Assembly (NCBI GenBank): GCA_004764695.1
Contig: SMSO01000032.1
Span: 1,324,501 to 1,388,500, forward strand
Length of the DNA stretch: 64,000 nt
DNA from: Schizochytrium sp. TIO01
Lineage: Eukaryota; Sar; Bigyra; Thraustochytrida; Thraustochytriidae
Direction: 5' to 3'
Shown piece by piece: positions 1-8,036 of this stretch. Position 1 is the stretch's first letter. Each line of letters starts with the position of its first letter. Below the pieces are notes generated by a model. The model had not been told where the DNA came from and made no database searches. It saw only the letters and a list, made by a program, of their open reading frames with translations. The position numbers were made by a program, and so were the translations under genes.

Positions 1-1507
1 CAAAGCGACCAGCTGACTTTGAGCTGGGCTCGCCCTGAGGCTGGCTTTCAAGGTCATTCTTATAGTCAATGAAGCTGCTCATACCTTCAGCCTCGCCATC
101 CTGGATAGGGGCCATGTGGATTCCTTGCACGTGTTGGTGAAGCCTGCGTTCCATGTCTGCGGAGTCATCGATTCCGCGCCAATGGCTTGACGCCTCACGC
201 CAATGAGTTATTACATCATAAAGGTGACCTTCGTCGAGAATGTGGCGAATGAAACCATCCGAAAGATTGCGCTCAACTTCTTCACGCTCGACCAGAGGTC
301 CATAGCTCGTGTCATCGAAACAGTAGCCCAAGAGAGGAAGGTAGAAGGGTTTCCGGCGGAACTGCATACGGAATTTCTGAGTATCGACACGATTTTCAAA
401 CGCAATGGTGAGATTAAGAATGATTGCATCATAATGTGTAAGTGGGTCGCGACGTACAATCTTACTTGCGGTTTCGAGGTCAAAAGCAATCTCGCCCTCA
501 ATCCCAGCATCGCGGAGGATGAACATAAAGAGTCGTTGAATCTCGATGCGAGGCTCAACAATGAGTACGCGGGGAGCACGAGGGCCAGCTTTGGTACGCT
601 TGGAATTCGTTTTGCGGTTGAGGAAAGATACATTGCGCATTTTATGCGGGGCCATTGCATCAGAGCCGCGTTGGTATGGGGTAACCGCGCGAGCACTGCG
701 AATACGCTTCACAAAAGGCTCAAGAACAACAAACCTTACATACCAAGCGAAGAAACCGAACAAGTTCTTAGCGAACAAGTCACCAACTGAGTGTCCAATC
801 TTATCACCGTCCGGGCCCATCAAATTAAAGCACGGCGGTCCAAAGGCATAAAGAAAGATAAATAGACTCTGTGCAAAGAAAAAGTAGGTCATGACGGCAA
901 GAACCCACTCCCAGCAGCGTTCGTGAACGATGAAATGCTTCTTTTTTTCGCGAATCATTGCCAAAAGATCAACGACAAGCCAGAAGCACACGAAATAGGA
1001 TGCAAGGTTGAAGATCCATTTAAGTGTCACGTTCTTCTGCATGGCTGCCAACACACCAAAAGCAATCATCACGATATCTTTTACCATCATAAAGGTGACA
1101 TGACCAAGCTCTAGGTCGTCAGGGGTCATAAGATTCAGTAGAATGTTAACGTTCGAGATAATCACAGGACAGGTCATCATCCAGAACAAGTAACGGCCGA
1201 TAGCTAGATCAAAAACGTCACCAGCGTGGTTTTCAATGGGAATGTAAAGGAAATCAGTTGTTCCAAAGCAAGCGAGTGAGTAAACACAAAAGGTCACAAA
1301 TTGCACATAGATAGGATGCAAATTACAGCGTCCATTGCGATACTGGAAACCATAAAAACAAATCAGTGCAGTACTGCAGGAAAACACGCATAGACTTGCG
1401 CCTGCGACTCCTTGCGACACAGTTTCATCTGTTGTTGGCTGGGTTTGTAGTACACGAATAAACTCGCGACGCCAAAGCTCATGTTCACTCATAGCCATCG
1501 CCTCCAT
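1..1507 (-). CDS. Channelrhodopsin-like protein with C-terminal pseudo-receiver domain (partial, 3' end outside window)
   Basis: I translated the minus strand from an ATG at 1507 to the window edge: 502 codons without a stop, running off position 1. Residues about 34-262 form seven hydrophobic helices of the microbial-rhodopsin fold. Helix C reads GRYLFWMMTCP (Arg105, Trp109, Cys113, Pro114), helix D carries Asp144, and helix G reads GDLFAKNLFG, with Lys247 as the expected retinal Schiff-base lysine and Asp243 matching bacteriorhodopsin Asp212. Phe108 replaces the Asp85 counterion. Cys113 and Asp144 match the channelrhodopsin 'DC pair'. Helix F is unusual, with Gln213 where bacteriorhodopsin has Trp182. 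After a basic linker, residues 312-436 resemble a response-regulator receiver domain beginning VLIVEPR, but Asn365 sits at the phospho-acceptor position. The ATG at 1507 has A at -3 and G at +4; in-frame ATGs at 1498 and 1492 are alternatives. It is a paralogue of the gene at 4089-5996, colinear in all helices and the receiver. Light-gated anion conductance is inferred from similarity to labyrinthulean channelrhodopsins; a non-conducting sensor is possible. Confidence 0.9.
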   Translation of the reverse strand, partial: MEAMAMSEHELWRREFIRVLQTQPTTDETVSQGVAGASLCVFSCSTALICFYGFQYRNGRCNLHPIYVQFVTFCVYSLACFGTTDFLYIPIENHAGDVFDLAIGRYLFWMMTCPVIISNVNILLNLMTPDDLELGHVTFMMVKDIVMIAFGVLAAMQKNVTLKWIFNLASYFVCFWLVVDLLAMIREKKKHFIVHERCWEWVLAVMTYFFFAQSLFIFLYAFGPPCFNLMGPDGDKIGHSVGDLFAKNLFGFFAWYVRFVVLEPFVKRIRSARAVTPYQRGSDAMAPHKMRNVSFLNRKTNSKRTKAGPRAPRVLIVEPRIEIQRLFMFILRDAGIEGEIAFDLETASKIVRRDPLTHYDAIILNLTIAFENRVDTQKFRMQFRRKPFYLPLLGYCFDDTSYGPLVEREEVERNLSDGFIRHILDEGHLYDVITHWREASSHWRGIDDSADMERRLHQHVQGIHMAPIQDGEAEGMSSFIDYKNDLESQPQGEPSSKSAGRF

Positions 1508-1586
1508 CTTGGCAGAATGTGCTGGCTTTTGAAATTGTGAACTTGCCCAAGCGAAAGGCAAACTTATCAACTATACCTCAGGCCTC

Positions 1587-1602
1587 TCGAATTCGAATTC
1601 GA
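1587..1602. promoter_or_regulatory. 16-bp perfect palindrome upstream of left rhodopsin gene
   Basis: TCGAATTCGAATTCGA reads identically on both strands and lies 80-95 bases upstream of the start codon at 1507. Its position suggests a dimeric transcription-factor site, but no function is shown. The spacing does not fit a heat-shock element (GAAnnTTCnnGAA). Confidence 0.3.
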
Positions 1603-2380
1603 AGCAAGTATGCGTCTGTCCCAGCCCAGGCTCCAGCGTCAGCGTCAAGGTTGTTTGTTTGTGTGCGTATGCCTTACACAACCGGTACCTGACGTGCCTA
1701 AGCAACTCAAGCACCCAAGGTCTGGTGACCTGCTCGAAAGACGTAAAGGGTTTTGCCAGATTTTGCCAAACCCACTCGTCAGGAAAAAAAAAGTTTACGT
1801 TCTACAATTTCATAGATTTAGAACCAAAGAGAGCTCAGTGAGGTCAATGTGCAACACAAAAGCAAGAAAAACATTATTCTTATTTTAAATAAAATTTTAA
1901 TATTACAAAGAAAATGAAAGGGATAACAAGCAGATTTAGCAAGATTTAAAAACATGCCAAGTTTGTTTCCCGCAGAGCAATTCTCTTTATGCTACCCTTT
2001 TGCTACCAATATCATTTTTGTTAGAGCACCAAAATTCAACTCCGAAAGAGCCGTCAAATATTCTTACCAGTTAACTGTACAGTCAGGGCTTCCACCGGAT
2101 CGTTTAACGGACACTGGTGAGGGGCACTGTGTATTTTAATTAATCTCCTTGAGGCAGAAATGAAAATGAATAAATAAAACATGTCGTGATTAAAGAAGTA
2201 GAGTTCGTTACTTGAGCAGATTCGTAAGATCAGAGCGACTCAACTGACTGAGCCTCTTCTGGTATTAGTGCTGAGCCTGTGTGACGCATTAAATAATTAT
2301 AAATTCAAATTCCAAATACGATGGCTAAGTTGTTGTGTTACAAGAGTCTGAAACAATCATCTGACAGAAACTGGAAAAAT

Positions 2381-2381
2381 A

Positions 2382-2412
<31 letters not shown>

Positions 2413-2414
2413 AT
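2381..2414. repeat. (AAAT)n microsatellite
   Basis: About 8.5 uninterrupted copies of a four-base AAAT unit in the intergenic region between the rhodopsin genes. Confidence 0.95.
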
Positions 2415-4088
2415 TCAATGGCTCTTATTACTTCCTAGAAATTACTGAGAAACGCTGCTTCAAGTTGCGTTATCTCAGAAAATAAACAAAACAGAAAGTA
2501 AGAAATTGCAATGAAGTTGCGAGACAAGCTAGAACATGACCCAGGCGGGAGACATTTTGAGGAACTTGTTTACCCGGCTCAACAATAAGGGTGTTTATCT
2601 AATTTGAGACAGATTGTACCTGCTGCGTCATCTACACAAGCATGGATAATCTGGAAAATCAACGATAACATATTTCTGCCTGCGCGTCAGAGTTGCCAAA
2701 TCGTGTGCGTGCGTGCATGCATGCATGCCTGCAGAACGAGGCCCTTTGGTTTATATATGTAAAGGTGCAAAATGCTTGTTTTTGAAAATGTTAAAAAACA
2801 TAGAATGTGCCACTTCGACATAAAAGTTGTGGTCAGGCGATTCATAAATCTCCGCAGGAATCACAGTGAACATCAATCCGTTTGAAGAACTGCAGCTGAG
2901 GCGCAAACTCGAGAGGTGCTATATGCCAACCCTACTCAGTAGATGATGCAGCGTGGCCATGTTAGAATATTGCCTTGTTGTATATCCAGAATTTTAAACT
3001 TGCTAAATCAATTCGGAAGCTGCCTCTTCATTTATCAATTCCATTGATCATTAAAAAGTGATAAACTCTTTAAATCCGGCCAGGTGTACAAGGTTCTACC
3101 ATGTCCATTTTGGCTCCTTTCTTTGTTATAGTTGCTTTGTGCTTCATTTATAAAAGAATAAAAATAATTATAAAAACATAACCGTTTCCCTGGAATACTT
3201 TTTATTTTACAAGCCTGGACCGAAAGAAGCTCGTTTTGCTTGACTTGGTGTCATTGAGGGGGGAAATAATATTGATTCAGAGTAGGAACAGGTTCAAAGT
3301 TTTACTGGTGCGGTGACTGTAACGCAGATACTGCGACACAGTTGTGTCATTTTGAGTATCAAAAATCCCAACGGACATGTCTGTTCATCGAATGCGTAGT
3401 ACGCAACCTGAAGGCACTTCCACAGAGGAGGTAAGAAATGTCTCACTTAACTCATGCAGGCTACTCAAGGTCATAACAACCCCACTTGGTTTGTGAAGAG
3501 GCTGGCTGGAATATGCACTACGCTGTGTAGAAAAACATGAACGGATATGATCCGTTCCAGATTCTCTGTTACCAACAATTGCATCGAATGCATGTATCCG
3601 CTTACGCGCTGTGAAAAACCATAAGGCTTTGTTAATATTCAAAGAGGGAAAATGTATTGAGTGATCAGATGGTTAGATAAGATGAACGTTTCATAAGTTG
3701 GAGGAAACTAACAACTTGGCGAGAAGGGTACATTTCCAATTTGCGAATTTAAACTTAAACGAACATCATTTAATCAAGGAAGCAACTCTTGAAAGGGATC
3801 GGCGGCAAATCTGTTTTTGGCAGTCAGCCTTTGCTTGCTTTGGCTATCAGTCTTGGGCCTTGGTAAGGCAATTGCAGAAGTCTTGGCCTCGAGCATCAAG
3901 CAATAGCTCAGCCCGGCAGTCCACCCGCACTCTTGCAACGTGGACAGACCTCTGTCTTACACAACCTTTTACAGATTGGTAGACGTGTATAGCAAGACCT
4001 TTTCGTTGTTATCAAATTAATAGATAATCGAAGGCGATTCTGATTGCTGTTGAGGAAGGAAAAGAGAATCGTTGAAGCATACTTTAAA

Positions 4089-5996
4089 ATGTCTTCTCTC
4101 GTACTTGGGGCAGGCCAGTGGTTTTCAGAAAGCCTCTCAACACTTAAGCCACGCTTGCTTTCTGTAGATGACGAACTTCCTTCTGGCGTCTTTGGCGCCC
4201 GTTTATGCGTCTTTGTTTGTTCAGCTTTTTTAATTCTCTTTTACTCATTTCAGTTCCAGGCGAAGCGTTGCAACCTCTCTCCAATTTTTGTGCAGCTCGT
4301 CACCGTGACCTACTACTGCATTAGTACATTTGGATCTACTAGTTACCTGGTTCTAAATGTAGAAGACCCGGACAACTCTACCCATTTTCAATTCATGCTG
4401 GGAAGGTACATTTTCTGGATGTTAACTTGTCCTATGATCATCTCCAACCTTTGTGTGCTTTTGAATATCCTGACTCCAGACATGCTTGATTTGGGTCATA
4501 TAACTTTGCTCATGGTCAAGGATATTTTTCTCATGTGCTTTGGAATTCTTGGTGCTGCACAGAGTACGATGGGTATCAAGGCTGCTTTTGTTAGTGCTTC
4601 ATTCCTGTTTGCGGCGTGGCTTGCATACGATATTATCAATCTTGCTATTGCTCGCCGTAAGTACTTTATGGCTCATCAGTACTGCTGGAATTGGATGATC
4701 GTTGTGATCGTTCTATTTATGGTATCATGGACAGTCTTTCCTGTTCTTTTTGTCGTCGGTCCTCCGCTGCTGGACATTTCGAGCTCGGGAGCTGACCAGA
4801 TCGGACATGCTGTAGGAGATTTATTTGCCAAGAACTGCTTCGGCTTTGTAGTTTGGTACGTACGTTTTGTCGTTCTTGAGCCATACACCACACGCAATGC
4901 GATGCATCGTTCCGTTTCTCCCTATGCCTCGAACCTTTCCTCCAAGCAAATCAAACTTGGAGAAATTTCCGACGAGGCCCTGCGAACAAAACGTATCCGT
5001 CGCCACATTGGTCGTCGTAGCCCAGCAGTGCTTATTGTGGAGCCTCGTATCGAGATGCAGCGCCTTTTCAGCCTTATGCTTAACCAGGCAGGAATCATTA
5101 CTGAATTTGCGTTTGACATCAACATGGCTGTTCATATGCTCAAGCGTGATCACCTTGGTACTTATCATGTTGTATTTGTGAACCTTTCAGTGCCTACTGA
5201 AAAGCGCGTTGAAATTCAGCGATTCCGTTCTCACTACCACCGCAAGCCATACTACCTACCAGTACTCGGTTTCACCTTTGAGGAGGATCACATGGTTGAA
5301 GTTCTTGAACGCGAAGAACGTCAGCGCACGATCTGCGACGGTGTAATCCGCCACATTCTTGATGAGAACCACATTTATGAACTTGTAGTTCATTGGAAGG
5401 AGGCTGCAGCTCATTGGCGCGATATTGACATGTCTGCTGACATTGAGCGTAAGCTTTATGAAAACGTACAAGGCATTCATCGTTCGCCAACTGTCCACTC
5501 TGACGATCACAGTGAAGGGTCTTTCCAGGTTGATGACAATCATGACGAAAGTCCGCGGTATCAACAGTCTGGTGTAATGCCCTACGGTGGCTTCGGTCCA
5601 GAAGATGAGTTTGCCTACGGCAATGGGAGCCCCTCCATGACAATGCAGCAACAACCTGGAGCTTTGCCGGGCCAGATATCTGATTTCCCTTCCACGCCTC
5701 GTTCACGAGGACCTGGGTTTCCTGATGATTCGTCAGCTAGGCCCTCGGGTTATCAGCGCTCCCAAAGTTTTACAAGCGGAGATTTTGGTGCTGAGTATGA
5801 CATGTATCCCCGTCAAGACCGCGCTCACATGATGCGTAGGTCCGACTCAGCTCAATCTGGACAGTACAGTCCCCAACAGCAGTTGCAACGCTCCAACTCA
5901 ATGAACAGCTACTCTGCACAGTCTTATAATGATAATGCAGGTATGGGTGCTGGCCCTATGCAAAATGGTGCAATGTTCCGTAACAAATTCTTGTAA
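4089..5996 (+). CDS. Channelrhodopsin-like protein with C-terminal pseudo-receiver domain (complete)
   Basis: 635 residues from the ATG at 4089 (A at -3) to TAA at 5994. The frame is open upstream to 4044 without another ATG. Seven helices lie at about residues 34-57, 65-89, 103-127, 134-157, 163-187, 202-225 and 237-262. Helix C is GRYIFWMLTCP (Arg106, Phe109 in place of bacteriorhodopsin Asp85, Trp110, Cys114), with Asn120 at the Asp96 position. Asp145 in helix D pairs with Cys114 as in channelrhodopsins. Helix G is VGDLFAKNCFG with Asp244 and retinal-binding Lys248. Helix B has no glutamate, unlike chlorophyte cation channelrhodopsins. Residues 312-436 are receiver-like (VLIVEPR; VVFVNLSVP) but with Glu318-Pro319 for the acidic pair and Asn365 for the phospho-acceptor. 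Residues 465-635 are disordered and rich in Ser, Gln, Gly and Pro, with three RSxS motifs. It is probably a retinal photoreceptor in the plasma or eyespot-type membrane. The family is known to include red- to blue-absorbing anion channels in labyrinthulids; conductance and colour cannot be read here. Confidence 0.93.
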   Translation: MSSLVLGAGQWFSESLSTLKPRLLSVDDELPSGVFGARLCVFVCSAFLILFYSFQFQAKRCNLSPIFVQLVTVTYYCISTFGSTSYLVLNVEDPDNSTHFQFMLGRYIFWMLTCPMIISNLCVLLNILTPDMLDLGHITLLMVKDIFLMCFGILGAAQSTMGIKAAFVSASFLFAAWLAYDIINLAIARRKYFMAHQYCWNWMIVVIVLFMVSWTVFPVLFVVGPPLLDISSSGADQIGHAVGDLFAKNCFGFVVWYVRFVVLEPYTTRNAMHRSVSPYASNLSSKQIKLGEISDEALRTKRIRRHIGRRSPAVLIVEPRIEMQRLFSLMLNQAGIITEFAFDINMAVHMLKRDHLGTYHVVFVNLSVPTEKRVEIQRFRSHYHRKPYYLPVLGFTFEEDHMVEVLEREERQRTICDGVIRHILDENHIYELVVHWKEAAAHWRDIDMSADIERKLYENVQGIHRSPTVHSDDHSEGSFQVDDNHDESPRYQQSGVMPYGGFGPEDEFAYGNGSPSMTMQQQPGALPGQISDFPSTPRSRGPGFPDDSSARPSGYQRSQSFTSGDFGAEYDMYPRQDRAHMMRRSDSAQSGQYSPQQQLQRSNSMNSYSAQSYNDNAGMGAGPMQNGAMFRNKFL

Positions 5997-7124
5997 GGAA
6001 CCAGCTTAAGGAATGCTTTTAAAGAAAAAGGCTATCTAAAAATGTACTTCTTGTTTTATTCCTCTCTTACGTTGCTTAGTTGTTGCGTGAAACACCGCGA
6101 GCTCCCCGGTGCTTGAATTGTACTAGCGCTTCTGGCGAGTAAACTTAAACCGAATTGCATTATCATTGGATTTTTATTTTTTTAATGACGAATGCAGCAA
6201 CGTTCTTCTCGTTGATAGATGTGGCAATCTAGTCCTTATTTTCATGCCCAACGTACGATTACGTTTTCCATTTCTGTATAAAATTTCCTGTTTCTCATTC
6301 ATGTTGTTGCTTAATGAGATGTACACCCTTCTGCCTTTTCTCTGGGGTTTCTCGTTCCATCGCTATTATTTTCGAAACAGAGCGAACAGTAAAAAGCGAA
6401 GAACCCCCAAGACAACCACTTTACTATGTAACCGCAGATTCAGAATTCCCAGAAAACTGTCATCCTACGCAGCAGCACAGCTGATTGTTGGGACTATGCC
6501 AATCTTATTTGCCTTACGAAACTTTCTCCTGAGTAAGCCCGAAATCAAGTATTGTCAACCATTGCCATGAGCTTTATTTCAATAAGAACCACAAGCTTAA
6601 GGTTGCGCCACAACATCTGATTACTATATTTTACATTTGAAAAGGAGCAAAATAAAAGCAAAAATAAAAACAAAAAGGAGAAGTAGCACTATTTAGATTT
6701 TATATATAGGCCTGCTTTATAATTCTATTTGAAAAATTGAAACTCCCCAGAAAAACAGAAACAGATAGTAGTAAGTAGGTAGGTAGGTACTACCTAATAC
6801 ACCAGTTTTAATTGAGTAACCAAAACTTAAGAAGATAACCAACTAGACCCGTGCCGAACAAATGGTAACAGGCCTCAACAACAGCCCCATAGTCAATTTA
6901 AATTTAACCTCTGCGGTACGAGAGCCAATTTTTGGCTTTCTTGTTCCCAACTCAGAAAACAGGTATTGTTTCCCCCGAAATATTCTCTACTCGCACTGCT
7001 CTAGAAATGCTAAAAGTTTTACCTATCAACAGCCTCCCAAAACGACGAGGAAACACTAGAATTTATCAAACTCCAAACATATTACTCAGCAGCCCCTTCT
7101 TCGCAAGCGCTGCCAGGGCGCTTC
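5997..7124. other. Intergenic region, no gene seen
   Basis: AT-rich sequence downstream of the right rhodopsin gene. The 6166-6570 open frame is a low-complexity Phe/Leu/Arg-rich frame with no recognisable domain and is not called. It contains a TAGG repeat cluster at 6775-6796 that folds back on a nearby CTACCT. Confidence 0.6.
6775..6796. repeat. (TAGG)n with inverted CTACCT
   Basis: AGTAGGTAGGTAGG followed directly by TACTACCT gives a short tandem repeat with a partial inverted partner. Similar TAGGTAGG/CCTACCTA clusters recur at about 16004-16024, 37084-37117, 43901-43914, 46916-46950, 47427-47450 and 49411-49425. Confidence 0.7.
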
Positions 7125-8036
7125 ATGTCGGTCAGCACTGGCCGCGACTCTGGCGTAGGCCTTCCGCGCTCCGCCGTTGCCACTCTTGCAGGTGGCTACA
7201 TCTTCGTCTTAGGTGTAGCTGCTGGCCAACTGGCTGGATTCGCAGCAGGATTGAGCTGCGCCGTGCCGCTGGCTAGCTCTGTCGCAGGCGCCACCGTGGT
7301 GTCTTGTGCCGCTGTAGCATCATGTTCAGTAGCTCTCAATATCTCCGGATCGTCCTCGTCTTCCTCGCAGGCTGTCTCCTCGGCGAGCCCTGCCGCTGAT
7401 TCTTTTGTTTGTGACGGTAGTTCTGGTTTCCACGAACGTCGCATTTCGGCGCTCTTGAGTTTAGAAGATGTCGCTTCGGCGGTATCTTGCACGGCCGGCA
7501 AGTACTTTGACGCCTCTGGTCCATCCGTTGAGCAGCTATGGTGGGCTTCGGCAGCGCTGGCAGTCTACCGTTTACTCGGGGGGCGATTTGCGGCGGTCAT
7601 GCCAAGCGACCTCCTCAAGCCCGGCGCCTTTGCTCGTGAGAGCCTTCCTGCAGGTCGCCGTTACGCAAACACTGCACAGCGACAAGAAGTCGTTCGCATC
7701 GGTCGCTCCCGAGGTTGCCATTCTTGCGGCAGTCGCCGCCCAGGTGCGAGCGGATTCCATGCGGATCACATGCCACCTTCTAAGCTACGAGCTGTTCGCG
7801 AGGCAAAGCTGCCACTGCGTATCTTCAACATGCAGGTGCCACAGGTTTTCCTGCCGCAGTGTGCACAGTGCTCTGCCCTCCAGGCCTTTGCGGCAAGACA
7901 ATGGAACTCGATGTCACTGCGTAGACATGCTGCACTGCGACTTCACATCGCTGCGCTACGCCCGTATCACCTCACTGGAATTGTGGTTTGTGCAGGGGTC
8001 CTTGCAGGAGTCCCCACGAATGCACGCACACACTGA
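7125..8036 (+). CDS. Small membrane protein with CxxC / HADHMPP / CxxC motif
   Basis: 303 codons, clearly richer in GC than the flanks and with consistent codon use, so I take it as a real gene. Residues 15-70 are hydrophobic and Ala/Gly/Val-rich, probably one or two membrane helices. A Ser-rich stretch follows at 72-95. The C-terminal half has an ordered set of potential metal ligands: CHSC at 198-201, HADHMPP at 212-218 and CAQC at 246-249, preceded by a conserved-looking LKPGAFARESLPAGRRYA segment at 164-180. Two Cys pairs flanking a His/Asp/His cluster suggest a zinc-binding or HNH-like fold. I recall this general arrangement from uncharacterised eukaryotic proteins but cannot name a family. 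The ATG at 7125 has T at -3, so a different start or a 5' intron is possible. No operon-like partner. The function is unknown. Confidence 0.72.
   Translation: MSVSTGRDSGVGLPRSAVATLAGGYIFVLGVAAGQLAGFAAGLSCAVPLASSVAGATVVSCAAVASCSVALNISGSSSSSSQAVSSASPAADSFVCDGSSGFHERRISALLSLEDVASAVSCTAGKYFDASGPSVEQLWWASAALAVYRLLGGRFAAVMPSDLLKPGAFARESLPAGRRYANTAQRQEVVRIGRSRGCHSCGSRRPGASGFHADHMPPSKLRAVREAKLPLRIFNMQVPQVFLPQCAQCSALQAFAARQWNSMSLRRHAALRLHIAALRPYHLTGIVVCAGVLAGVPTNARTH

Larger units (their letters stand above)
1508..4088. other. Shared upstream region between divergent rhodopsin genes
   Basis: The two rhodopsin genes point away from each other, so this 2.6 kb must hold both promoters. I see no convincing gene in it. 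Short open frames at 1610-1888, 1954-2139 and 3698-3982 lack coding character. The block is AT-rich in the middle, with an AAAT microsatellite at 2381-2414 and alternating GCATGCATGC near 2711-2727. A perfect 16-bp palindrome lies at 1587-1602, about 80 bases upstream of the left gene's start. No core promoter element can be assigned from sequence alone. Confidence 0.5.

Noticed and set aside
203-851. Plus-strand open frames of 195 and 101 codons
   Set aside because: They lie antisense to the left rhodopsin gene, whose minus-strand frame is homologous to the intact right copy. Matching antisense frames appear in the right copy.
1587-1602. Heat-shock element
   Set aside because: It contains GAA and TTC triplets, but the required two-base spacing is not met.
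3698-3982. 94-codon frame just upstream of the right rhodopsin
   Set aside because: Composition is not protein-like and no domain is visible. It is more likely 5' leader or promoter DNA.
4044-4088. Longer N-terminus for the right rhodopsin beginning at TTG 4044
   Set aside because: No ATG occurs in this extension. The ATG at 4089 has good context and gives an N-terminus similar in length to the paralogue's.
6166-6570. 134-codon plus-strand frame downstream of the right rhodopsin
   Set aside because: Low-complexity Phe/Leu/Arg-rich product of AT-rich DNA without a recognisable domain.
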